In this document: one piece after another, positions 1 through 9,200 of the stretch
Layout of the letters: each line of letters starts with the position of its first letter
Position numbering within the stretch: the first letter of the stretch is position 1
DNA from: Tyzzerella sp.
GTDB taxonomy: Bacteria; Bacillota; Clostridia; Lachnospirales; Lachnospiraceae
DNA: 64,000 nucleotides
NCBI GenBank assembly: GCA_017465565.1
Contig: JAFTWA010000022.1
Location: forward strand, 55,827 to 119,826
Direction: 5' to 3'
Made by a program: the position numbers and the translations under genes
Notes under the pieces: generated by a model
Seen by the model: only the letters and a program-made list of their open reading frames with translations
Told to the model about the DNA's origin: nothing
Database searches by the model: none

Positions 1-990
1 GTAGGACCTGCATCACCAGGATCAATTATTGCATTCTTAGCTGTTTCACCAAAAGATCAGATTTTAGTAGTTCTTCTTGGTGTTGCTCTTGCAGCAGTAA
101 TTTCATTCTTCATCAGCAGCTTTATCATTAAGTTAACTGAAGGAAAAACTGGAAAATCTCTTGAAGAAGCAAAACAAGAAAAAGACGCTAGAAAAGCTGA
201 ATCTAAAGGTCAGGTAGTTGCTAACGTTGAAGTAAAAGCTGGCGAAGTTAAGAAAATCATCTTTGCTTGTGACGCTGGTATGGGTTCTTCAGCAATGGGA
301 GCAACAAAATTCCGTAACAGAATCAAAGATGCCCGCCCAGACATCACTGTTAAAAACACATCTGTTGACAATATTCCAGCAGACTGTGATATCGCAGTAG
401 TTCAGGCTACACTTCAAGACCGTGCAAAAGCATCAGCTCCAAACGCTAAGCTTGTTATCATTGGTAACTTCTTAGCTGACCCAGCATTAGATGCTCTTTA
501 CGAAGAAATCGTTGCTGACGAAAAAAAAAAGATAATTAGTGAAGAACCAGTTGTTGTTGAAGAAAGCAAAAATGTAGTTCTTGCTAAAGAAAGCATTAAA
601 TTAAACCAACCTTCAGTATCGAAGGAAGAAGCTATCCGCGCAGCTGGCGAACTTCTCGTTGCAAGAGGAGCAGTTGAACCAAGCTATGTGGAAGCTATGT
701 TAGAACGTGAGCGCCTCGTTACTACATACATGGGAATGGGAATTGCTATTCCACATGGTACATCAGAGGCAAAAGGCACAGTGAAAAAGACTGCAATCAC
801 AATGCTTCAATATCCAGAAGGAGTTGATTTCGGCGATGAAAAGGCTCAACTTGTATTTGGTATCGCAGGTATCGGAGAAGAACATCTTGATCTTCTTGGA
901 AAGATTGCAGGAACTCTGGATGATCCAGAAGTACTCGATAAGATGAAAACTACAGATGATGTAGATTGGATTCTTGAAACACTTTCTTAA
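1..990 (+). CDS. mtlA: Mannitol-specific PTS transporter EIICBA, 3' part
   Basis: The 5' end lies outside the window; 329 codons are visible in frame 1. The protein imports and phosphorylates mannitol to mannitol-1-phosphate at the membrane. Visible codons 1-60 are the last membrane part of EIIC (SPGSIIAFLAVSPK, then a hydrophobic helix). EIIB follows, with its phospho-cysteine in CDAGMGSS (codon 90). After an acidic linker comes EIIA, with its phospho-histidine in IPHGT (codon 252). Many clostridia encode EIIA as a separate mtlF gene; here it is fused to EIICB. The next gene, mtlD, uses the product, so the two form a mannitol operon. The upstream end and any mtlR regulator cannot be seen. 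Confidence 0.93.
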   Translation, partial: VGPASPGSIIAFLAVSPKDQILVVLLGVALAAVISFFISSFIIKLTEGKTGKSLEEAKQEKDARKAESKGQVVANVEVKAGEVKKIIFACDAGMGSSAMGATKFRNRIKDARPDITVKNTSVDNIPADCDIAVVQATLQDRAKASAPNAKLVIIGNFLADPALDALYEEIVADEKKKIISEEPVVVEESKNVVLAKESIKLNQPSVSKEEAIRAAGELLVARGAVEPSYVEAMLERERLVTTYMGMGIAIPHGTSEAKGTVKKTAITMLQYPEGVDFGDEKAQLVFGIAGIGEEHLDLLGKIAGTLDDPEVLDKMKTTDDVDWILETLS

Positions 991-1025
991 TTAAATTTAA
1001 GGAAACAATATGTTTTAAAAGTATC

Positions 1026-1054
1026 TCACCCGCTCTTACTCTAGGAGCGGGTGA
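1026..1054 (+). other. Stable hairpin between mtlA and mtlD
   Basis: A perfect 10-bp inverted repeat (TCACCCGCTC / GAGCGGGTGA) with a 9-nt loop sits 36 nt after the mtlA stop. No T-run follows it on the + strand, so it is not a normal intrinsic terminator. It could protect the 3' end of mtlA mRNA or mark a processing site that uncouples mtlA and mtlD levels. That role is inferred. Confidence 0.6.
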
Positions 1055-1084
1055 AATGATAAGTTAAAAAAAGGAGAGTTTTTT

Positions 1085-2227
1085 ATGAAAACGGCAATTC
1101 AATTCGGCGCAGGAAACATTGGTCGTGGATTCATTGGAATGTCACTTGCTCAGGCAGGCTACAAAGTATATTTTGCAGATGTTAACCCAGTTATCATTGA
1201 CCGCCTTGCGCAAGATAAGAAATATACAGTTCACATTATGGATGTGGAGAAAAAAGATTATGAAATTACAAATGTAGACGGAATTTTCTCAAACGGAGAG
1301 GAAATCATCGGAGAAATCGCAAAGGCTGAAGTTATTACAACAGCAGTTGGATTAACTATTCTTCCACGTATTGCTCCAACATTTGTTGCTGGTATCAGAG
1401 CAAAAATCGCAAACGGTTCAAAAGAATATTTGAATATCATTGCTTGTGAAAATGCTCTTCGCGCAAGCTCACAATTAAAAGCACACATCTATGGTGCTTT
1501 AAATGATGAAGAAAAAGCATATTGTGATGAGTATGTAGGTTTCCCAGACTGTTCTGTAGACCGTATCGTTCCACCAATGGTAAACGAAATTCCTACAGAC
1601 GTAGTGGTAGAAAACTATTATGAATGGAACGTAGAGAAAGCATCCTTCAAGGGTGAGATTCCAGCAATCGAGGGAATGAACCTTGCAGATAATCTTGATG
1701 CATATATCGAAAGAAAACTTTTCACATTAAACACAGGTCACTGTATCACAGCATATCTTGGTGTAATCAAAGGCCTCTCAACAATTAAGGATGCAATTGA
1801 AGATCCAGAAATTTATGCGCTAGTTCATGAAGCTATGGAACAATCAGGAGCAGGACTTGTTAAGAAACATGGTTTTGATGCAGAAGCTCATGCAGCTTAC
1901 ATCGAAAAAATTATTAAGAGATTTAAGAATCCTTACTTAAACGATGATGTGGCACGTGTAGGACGTGAACCACTTCGTAAATTAAGTGCAACAGACCGTT
2001 TAATCAAGCCTACTATGACAGCACTTGGATTTGGACTTCCAGTGGACAAGCTTATTGTTGGTATTGCAGCAGCTCTCCGCTACAACAATCCAGAAGATCC
2101 ACAGAGCTTAGAAGTACAAGCTAAGATTGCGGAAAAAGGCGTGGTAGAAGCACTTCGTGAAATCTCAGGTGTAGAAGATGAAGCATTCCTTGCACAAGTA
2201 AAAGAAGCTTACGACAAGATTGCGTAG
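1085..2227 (+). CDS. mtlD: Mannitol-1-phosphate 5-dehydrogenase
   Basis: Oxidises mannitol-1-phosphate to fructose-6-phosphate with NAD+ in the cytoplasm, the step after PTS import. The 380 residues match the usual size of the family (about 380). The N-terminal Rossmann fold shows the dinucleotide-binding motif GAGNIGRGFIG at residues 8-18. The C-terminal half carries the polyol dehydrogenase helical domain, including KLFTLNTGHCITAYLG. The ATG start at 1085 is preceded by AAAGGAGAG at a normal distance. It follows mtlA with a 94-nt gap that holds a hairpin, and a clear terminator follows. Confidence 0.96.
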   Translation: MKTAIQFGAGNIGRGFIGMSLAQAGYKVYFADVNPVIIDRLAQDKKYTVHIMDVEKKDYEITNVDGIFSNGEEIIGEIAKAEVITTAVGLTILPRIAPTFVAGIRAKIANGSKEYLNIIACENALRASSQLKAHIYGALNDEEKAYCDEYVGFPDCSVDRIVPPMVNEIPTDVVVENYYEWNVEKASFKGEIPAIEGMNLADNLDAYIERKLFTLNTGHCITAYLGVIKGLSTIKDAIEDPEIYALVHEAMEQSGAGLVKKHGFDAEAHAAYIEKIIKRFKNPYLNDDVARVGREPLRKLSATDRLIKPTMTALGFGLPVDKLIVGIAAALRYNNPEDPQSLEVQAKIAEKGVVEALREISGVEDEAFLAQVKEAYDKIA

Positions 2228-2269
2228 TTGTTAAAACAAAAATTTAATTTATTTGGGTCTCAATGAAAG

Positions 2270-2314
2270 AGCAGGACTATTGGAGATAATTCCGATAGTC
2301 CTGCTTTTTCTCTT
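2270..2314 (+). terminator. Intrinsic terminator of the mannitol operon
   Basis: A 15-bp stem (2270-2284 with 2291-2305, one G-U pair) with a 6-nt loop is followed by a T-rich tract TTTTTCTCTTTTTC. It lies 43 nt after the mtlD stop and ends the + strand transcript before the convergent araC-type gene. Confidence 0.92.
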
Positions 2315-2319
2315 TTTCT

Positions 2320-3183
2320 TTATTCGTCGTATTTAAAAGCAAATTGCCTCGTGTGTAAACGTTGGTACTCGCTTGGAGCCATACCATAGTGCTCTCGAAA
2401 GAGTTTTGCAAAATGAGACAGACTCATGAAGTTTAACATGTATACAATTTCAGTAATGCTGTACTGGTTAGAGTTTAACAGTTGTGCAGCATATTCCATC
2501 TTTTTCTTATTGTGATATTGAATGATAGTATACCCTGTCTTCTCCTTAAATAAAGCAATCAGTGATGACTTTGCAATCGGGTAGTCTTTGTAAATGTCGC
2601 TTACATTTTTGCTTAGGTATGAATAGTTGTTTAACTTGTTCAAAAGGTTATCAATATACAATTGAGAACTTTTTGTGTTAGAAGTTGTCTGCATAGGTAT
2701 TGTGCAAAAAGTGAAAGCAGTAAAGAAAAATAAGTGTGCCAGCTTTTCTTTCGTCTTATAATCAGAATTATTCATGAGCCTGTTTGACAAATCTACGAGA
2801 TAGTCCGTCTGCTGGCTGGTGAGGTGTTGCTCCAGATACTTCCCAAGAGTATGAAGTGGCTGCTTTGGGAAATATTTGGCTAGCAGTGACTCGAAATAAT
2901 CTTTGCGTAAAATAAATGAAAAATGAATGCTCTCAGGATCATGAATCATAATACTGTGTGACTCCCCTTTTTGATAAAAAATGAGGGAGTTTTTTTGTAA
3001 AATATTTTGCTGTCCCTTGTATTCATTTATAAAACTTCCATATGTGACAAGCGAAAATTCGTAAAAGTCAAAATGGGTGTGCAAAGGGGTATCACAAGCC
3101 ACATAAAGTTGTGCATATTTCGCATCATTGGAAAAAGCATGTTCTTTAAATTGATATAGTAATGGTCTGTCTTGATTTTGCAT
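2320..3183 (-). CDS. AraC-family transcriptional regulator
   Basis: A 287-residue sensor and DNA-binding protein. The N-terminal half resembles the AraC cupin sensing domain (LHTHFDFYEFSLVTYG near residue 45). The C-terminal 100 residues hold two helix-turn-helix units: IAKSSLIALFKEKTGY, then SITEIVYMLNFMSLSHFAKLFREHYGMAPSEYQR, quoted here only as a span because it is the family signature. An upstream in-frame ATG at 3228 exists, but GAGGA at 3189-3193 lies 5 nt before the ATG at 3183, so I prefer the shorter form. It is divergent from the glycan operon that starts at 3458, which suggests it controls that operon in response to a sugar. That role is inferred from position. Confidence 0.88.
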   Translation of the reverse strand: MQNQDRPLLYQFKEHAFSNDAKYAQLYVACDTPLHTHFDFYEFSLVTYGSFINEYKGQQNILQKNSLIFYQKGESHSIMIHDPESIHFSFILRKDYFESLLAKYFPKQPLHTLGKYLEQHLTSQQTDYLVDLSNRLMNNSDYKTKEKLAHLFFFTAFTFCTIPMQTTSNTKSSQLYIDNLLNKLNNYSYLSKNVSDIYKDYPIAKSSLIALFKEKTGYTIIQYHNKKKMEYAAQLLNSNQYSITEIVYMLNFMSLSHFAKLFREHYGMAPSEYQRLHTRQFAFKYDE

Positions 3184-3254
3184 ATCATTCCTCATTTCTA
3201 TAATTGTTTCACAAGATAATAAATTCACTAAATTGGAAAAAATCGTTAATACAT

Positions 3255-3283
3255 TTTTGTAAGAACCAAGAATATGCTACAAT
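3255..3283 (+). promoter_or_regulatory. Putative promoter of the glycan-utilisation operon
   Basis: An extended -10 element TGCTACAAT ends at 3283, with a poor -35 (TTTTGT at 3255-3260) 17 nt upstream. A weak -35 with a strong extended -10 fits a promoter that needs an activator such as the divergent AraC protein. It would give a leader of about 165 nt, AT-rich and without clear structure. Confidence 0.5.
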
Positions 3284-3457
3284 ATTTCGATTGAAAAATC
3301 AAGTGATTGGAAAAAAATGTCTATTATGCAAAAAAAAGGCAACAAAAATTTATAAAAATGAATTAGCGTTGGAAAAAAAAGAGAGCAGAATAAAAAACCA
3401 TACTATAAAATAATAAAAAAGTGGACGAAATTGCAAAAAAATGGGGGAGGAAGGAAT

Positions 3458-4003
3458 ATGCAAAAGAGACGTGTAATGCTGCTCACGGCCGTGTTGGTGA
3501 TGGCGGCAACTGTTGGCTGCGGTAGTGGACGGATTTTCAACGAAAAGATTGTCATTAGTAGTTACAAAGAATTGGAAATTGGATCGGATTCGGACGACAT
3601 AGAAGCAGAAGTATGGAAAACGCTGCTTGAAAACTGCGTTGTAGAAGAATATCCGCAGGAGGAACTAGATGCTTTGAGGGAGGAACTGGAGACGCAGTAC
3701 GGCTACGCAGCCTATTATAAAGGAATGACAGCTTCAGAGCTGATAGAAGAAAAGCATGGAATGACAGTGGTAGAACTTGCTAAGGAACAGCTAAGGAAAG
3801 AATATGCAATTGATTTGATAGCAGAAAAGGAAGGTTTAACTCTTAGTCAGGAAGAGTATGAACAGAGACTTGCAGAGAAAGCAGAGGAAAGTGGGATTGC
3901 TGAGCCAAAGGAGTACGAGAGTATGTTCGGACAGGGAGAACTGGAGCAGATGTTTTTGGAAGAACGAGTTTTTGATTTTCTGATGGAAAGTAGAAAGAAA
4001 TAA
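3458..4003 (+). CDS. Lipoprotein with trigger-factor C-terminal-like (foldase/chaperone) domain
   Basis: 181 residues with a lipoprotein signal peptide: positive N-terminus, hydrophobic core and lipobox AATVGC with Cys at residue 21. The rest is helical and acidic and resembles the C-terminal chaperone domain of trigger factor and SurA-like proteins (LRKEYAIDLIAEKEGLTLSQ, a typical arrangement). The ATG at 3458 is chosen over the one at 3431 because GGGGGAGGAAGG sits just before it. No peptidyl-prolyl isomerase domain is visible. As first gene of the operon, it may help the large repeat proteins encoded next to fold outside the membrane. That is inference; the domain call rests on pattern memory. 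Confidence 0.7.
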   Translation: MQKRRVMLLTAVLVMAATVGCGSGRIFNEKIVISSYKELEIGSDSDDIEAEVWKTLLENCVVEEYPQEELDALREELETQYGYAAYYKGMTASELIEEKHGMTVVELAKEQLRKEYAIDLIAEKEGLTLSQEEYEQRLAEKAEESGIAEPKEYESMFGQGELEQMFLEERVFDFLMESRKK

Positions 4004-4044
4004 ATATAAATCAAACATGGCAAAGAAGCAAAGGAGGAAGAAGA

Positions 4045-6237
4045 ATGAAAAAAGTAATAGCAAGCTTATTAATTATGAGCGCCATGGTATTCACTCTGAC
4101 GGCCTGCGGAGACGAGATGACGCAGTCGGAAGAGACAAAAAAACAGGAGACGGTTGTGGAACAGAAAAAACTGACCGACCCGAGAGGGAAGACGCTGACA
4201 GATACGTCTACCGGGGAGACGAGTCCACAGCTTGTAGAGACGACCTATGAGACTACAGATGTGGTAGTTGCAGAAATGGTCCCTACAGAGACGGGATATG
4301 CAGTTGACCCAACCGGCGAAACAGACAGTACAGAAGGGCTTCAGAAAGCGCTGTATGATTGTTACAATGCAGGAGGTGGAACGGTGTATTTGCCAGCCGG
4401 TAATTACGCAATCTCGGACACAATCTACATCCCGCCATATGTTACCTTGCGCGGGGACTGGCAGGACCCAGATGTGGGTACAGAATACGGAACGATTATT
4501 AGCGTGTGGATGGAATCAGAGGATGCCGAGAAAGCAGGTGCATTTGACATGAGTACTTGCAGCGGTGCAATCGGTCTTACGGTGTATTATCCGCTGCAGT
4601 CAATGGAATGCATCAGACCATATCCATACACCTTCTATTTGTCTGCACAAGGCGTAAACACCCACAATGCAACCATTAAAAATGTGACCGTTATTAATGG
4701 TTACCGAGGAATTGGAACTCCAGGTGCAGTTAACCATGAATCGATACAGGTACATAATGTGAAAGGCACGTTTTTGTGCTGTGGTCTCAAACTGCAAAAT
4801 GGTTCAGAAATTGGAAATGTCGACAATTTCGTAGTGAACAACAAGTATTGGATTGAGGCGTCAGCAGACTGCATGAATGCGGTTCCGGAGAAAGTCATCA
4901 ACGCATATACGAAAGAATATACGACGGGACTCATATTCAGTGATATTGAAGGGTACGCCTTCAGTGATATTTATGTAGATGGATGTAAAGTTGGTATGCA
5001 GACTGTCAAAGGAGACAGAGCTAATTTCTGGTGTCTGTTTTATAATATGAACATTACAGATTGTGAGCAGGGAGTTATCATTGATTTCAGCCATTCGATT
5101 TTTGGTTCCGTGATTGCAAAGAGTCATATTGAAGGTGGACTTTTCCATAATTCAGACGGAGTAATCAAACTCTGCGATGTGGAGGTGGTTGGAGAAATCC
5201 AGGAAAACGGCACAGGCTCCGTTATGACAGACGATACAGATTTGAGCGGTTATGTTTACGATTATACGAAATCTTATGTGAAACCAACGCATAACATGAT
5301 GGTTGCAAATTTACCAGCGGCGATTGCTGGGGATGCAAGTTCTGTTTTGCAGAATGCTTTGGATGAGATGAGTGCTCAGGGTGGCGGCGTTGTGTATGTT
5401 CCGGCAGGACAATACAGCTTCCGTAACCCAGTTACAGTTCCAGCAGGAGTAGAAGTGAAAGGCTGTATTCCGATTCTATCTCGAAGTGTGAACAACATTA
5501 ACGGCGGAACCGTGTTCCATTGCTACTACGGAGATGACGCTTCCAATAAAGCAGAAGACCAGGCGTTTATCACATTGGCAGGAGAAAATGCGGGTATTAG
5601 TGGTATTCGAATTGTTTATCCGGAAAACAGCCCAAAGACCGATGATTTGAACACCTCTTACGCGGTGCGAGGTAAGGCGAAAGGCGTGTATGTTGTAAAT
5701 TGTATGATTTCTGGGGCGGCATATGGAATTGATTTCTACGATTGTGATGAGCATTACATCGACGGCGTGGTTGCGGGCTGTTATTACAATGTATTCCGTC
5801 TGGGTGGAACTGGAGGTACACTGGCAAGAAGTTTGCAGAATGGTAGTGTTATAACAAGAAATTCTGATGTTGGATTAATTGACTGGCCAGGAGAGACGGA
5901 AATGTTAAATGTATACAGAGATGGACTTTTACGTGCATACTGCGATTATATTGTCGTTGAAGATGCCATAAACCAGCTCATCTTTAACACCTTTGCATAT
6001 GGTACGAAAACGGGTATTACGAATATTAATTCAGAAAATACAGCTCTGATTAACTATACGAACGACTGGCATGGAACGACAACGCCGCAGTTTGTTATCC
6101 AAGGTGGAAGCATGACAGGTGTGAATCTCATGCGAGTAAAAGGATATTCGTTTGAATTGGAAAAAGGAAAGATTGAATTCTACAACCGTTTGACATCGGG
6201 TGAAGTAGGAGAAAAAACGGTAATTCGAGAAAAGTAG
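4045..6237 (+). CDS. Lipoprotein with two right-handed beta-helix (pectate lyase/rhamnogalacturonase-like) modules
   Basis: 730 residues anchored at the outer face of the membrane (lipobox LTAC, Cys at residue 21), followed by a Thr/Glu-rich linker to about residue 80. Two copies of the start of a parallel beta-helix fold follow. The first has GGGTVYLPAGNYAISDTIYI near residue 110; the second has GGGVVYVPAGQYSF near residue 450. Both match the pectate-lyase-3 type used by polysaccharide lyases, GH28-like and epimerase-like enzymes. Catalytic residues cannot be assigned, so it may be an enzyme or a polysaccharide-binding scaffold. AAAGGAGGAAGAAGA before the ATG is a strong ribosome binding site. 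It lies 41 nt after the previous gene and 17 nt before the next. Confidence 0.82.
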   Translation: MKKVIASLLIMSAMVFTLTACGDEMTQSEETKKQETVVEQKKLTDPRGKTLTDTSTGETSPQLVETTYETTDVVVAEMVPTETGYAVDPTGETDSTEGLQKALYDCYNAGGGTVYLPAGNYAISDTIYIPPYVTLRGDWQDPDVGTEYGTIISVWMESEDAEKAGAFDMSTCSGAIGLTVYYPLQSMECIRPYPYTFYLSAQGVNTHNATIKNVTVINGYRGIGTPGAVNHESIQVHNVKGTFLCCGLKLQNGSEIGNVDNFVVNNKYWIEASADCMNAVPEKVINAYTKEYTTGLIFSDIEGYAFSDIYVDGCKVGMQTVKGDRANFWCLFYNMNITDCEQGVIIDFSHSIFGSVIAKSHIEGGLFHNSDGVIKLCDVEVVGEIQENGTGSVMTDDTDLSGYVYDYTKSYVKPTHNMMVANLPAAIAGDASSVLQNALDEMSAQGGGVVYVPAGQYSFRNPVTVPAGVEVKGCIPILSRSVNNINGGTVFHCYYGDDASNKAEDQAFITLAGENAGISGIRIVYPENSPKTDDLNTSYAVRGKAKGVYVVNCMISGAAYGIDFYDCDEHYIDGVVAGCYYNVFRLGGTGGTLARSLQNGSVITRNSDVGLIDWPGETEMLNVYRDGLLRAYCDYIVVEDAINQLIFNTFAYGTKTGITNINSENTALINYTNDWHGTTTPQFVIQGGSMTGVNLMRVKGYSFELEKGKIEFYNRLTSGEVGEKTVIREK

Positions 6238-6254
6238 AAAAGGAGGTAGCTTAT

Positions 6255-9200
6255 ATGGCAAACAATAGTTCGCAAAAGAAGAATATCATTGCGATTGTTA
6301 TATTGTCGTTGATACTCGTTGCTGCCGTTATTGGAATAGGTATCGGACTGTATAACAAGAGCAAGCCAAGCATCGTTGCAACAGAAGAAGATACGGATAT
6401 AAGCTTCACGTTCTACGAGGAACAGGAAGTGGACGTAGAAAATCTGAGCAGCCACAATGACGTTGGCGTTATGATTATAGACGGTGATGACCAGACATAT
6501 TTTGATGGAACATTAAAAAATGCGTCGGTCACGAGAAAAAAAGGAGAGTATGTACAGGGAACGGGTGCGCTTGCAATTGGAAGCTTTGCTTCAGGAACGA
6601 GTGGTACGGTTAATACATATGGATGCTTTGAGGGAGTTGATATCTCGAATTATGCAGAAGGAAGCATTCACGTTTCTTTGTATGTGAGTGATACCAGATA
6701 TCTGGGCGATACCATTATTTTCGAACTGTCAAGTTCAGGACATTGGGATGTAGAAGAAATCTGCTGGTTTATTCCGCCGAGCGTTTTAAAACAAGGCTGG
6801 AACGATCTCTATTTAAGCATGGAGGATAAAATTGCTACGGGCGGAGATATAAACTTAAAAAGCATCAATTTCTTCCGCATGTTTACTTCAGGTACAAAAG
6901 TAGGACTTGATGTGATTATAGACTGTGTGTATGCAACAAATACCGCAGGAATGTCGTTAGAAAAACAGGCAGGATATCCTGCATCTACAAAAGCAGGTTA
7001 TCTTATGGACTGTGATACGTTGGATGGAATTTCATCAAGTGGCAGAGTTAAGATTACAAAAGCAGAAGGAGAGTACAAAGAAGGAAAAGGTGCCATTCTT
7101 GTTTCCAATCCAGATGTGAACTGGGTGGGAACCACCTTGAAGACGGCGGATATTTCTGCGTATGAGAACGGGAAGCTCACCTTCTGGTTATATGTGAATA
7201 AAGCATCTTATGTGAAAGATGGTCTCATTACAGTAGAACTTAGCAGCAGTGGTACCTGGGACCAGAACGAAATCACATGGTGGCTCAATGGTTCTGACTT
7301 AAAAACAGGTTGGAACGAAGTGAGTCTGAGTATGCTTACTGCAGTAAATAGTTCGAAGGACAGAACACAGCCGATTGATTTGACAAAGGTAAACTTTTTC
7401 CGAATTTTCGGAGAAAACTGCAGCTCTAATCTTGTTGTGATTCTGGATGCATTACGCGTTGTGCCAGCAACTGTGATTGTGCCGGCTAACGGCATGATTT
7501 TAGACTGTGACTCTCAGGAGAACATGGAAGTTACTTCAAACAATACGATTAGTGTAACGAACAAAGCAGGGGAATACAAAGAAGGAACCGGAGCCTTTAA
7601 GAACGAAGGCAGCGGCACGGCTTGGTGGCAGGTGAAGATGTTTGACGTACTGGATATTTCCAAGTATGCAGACGGAGGAATCCACCTCTGGTTATATGTG
7701 AGTGACACTTCAAAGCTCAGCTCATACATGGGCATTGAACTTGGAAGCGGCGGAAAATGGGATGTAAATGAATACCAGTGGAATCTGAATAAAGAGTCTC
7801 TGAGCAACGGCTGGAATGAACTCTACTTGAATTTCAGTACGGCAGCAGTCACTGGCGGAGAGCCAACCTTAAGTGCAATCAACTGGTTCCGTATCTATGC
7901 AGAGTGTAGCGGAGACCTTGTTGCGATGGTAGATGACGTTCATGCAGTTTCTGCATCGGATGGAGCAAAATTGCCAGTAATCTCTGCCTGCGACAGTATG
8001 AGAGATGTAAACCTGTTATTCGGCTATGTGACAGCACAAGAAGCAGAGCACAAAGAAGGAACAGGTGCATTTAAGTCAAGTGCTTCCAACGTAATGCTCA
8101 GCTACTTTAAGCTGATTAAGCCAGTAGACATTACGGAATATTTAGATGGTTACCTGCATATCTGGTTCTATATCGATAAGCCTGAGGACTTATCTAACAG
8201 TCTGCTTGTTGATATTGGAAATAACAGCCAGAATTACCGCAGATGGATTATTAAAAAAGATAGCTTAGAAAGTGGTTGGAATGAACTCTATCTAGATTTG
8301 GAAATGCCTTCTTATGATATTGGAAAACCTGATTTAACAAATATGGATTACTTTAAGATTCATCAGGAAGTAAGTGCTGACAAGACATATAAGAAGCTGA
8401 CTGCTATTGTAGATGATGTCCGCCTTGTAAAACCAGAGGATATTGATGTTAATACAACAGACGGCATCATTACAACCTGTGATGACAAATTTAATGTAGA
8501 ACTGCTGTGGGGAGCTCTTGCGACAGCAGAAGGCGAGTTTAAGGAAGGTACTGGAGCATACAAATCAAGCGGCGCAAATGTAATGCTCAACTACTTCACT
8601 TTGAAGAAAGCAGAAGATATTACGGCATACAAAGAAGGATATTTCCATCTTTGGTATTACATCGATAAACCAGAAGACCTGACCTCAGACTTGATTATTG
8701 ATCTTGGAAATGACAGTAAGCACTGCCGCAGATGGGTTGTAGAAAAGGATAATCTGGTGAGTGGATGGAATGAACTCTATCTGGATATGGAAAATCCAGA
8801 ATATGATGTGAAACAAGATGGTGTAGCGGTAGATTTTACAGCCGTTGACTTCTTCAAAGTACATCAAAACCCAGCAGATACCTATCAGACAATTGTTTCT
8901 ATGGTAGACGATATTCGTATGGTAAAAGCGGAAGATGTGACAGTAACCAGAGAAGAAGGTGTGATTTCTGACTGTGATGATACTGCGGGTATGACTTTGA
9001 AATATGGTCAAATCACAACAGTAGAGAAAGAACACAAAGAAGGAACGGGTGCATTCATTTCAACAAAAGCAGAAGTTAGAAGATGTCATTTTATCCTGAA
9101 GGATTCTATAGATATTACAGAATACTTAGAAGGTTACCTGCATCTTTGGTTCTACATTGACAAGCCAGAGAACTTATCGAACAGTTTGCTTGTAGATATC

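Noticed and set aside
3204-3413. Open frame of 69 codons in the araC-operon intergenic region
   Set aside because: Lys/Asn-rich, no ribosome binding site, overlaps the predicted promoter and the start of the regulator gene.
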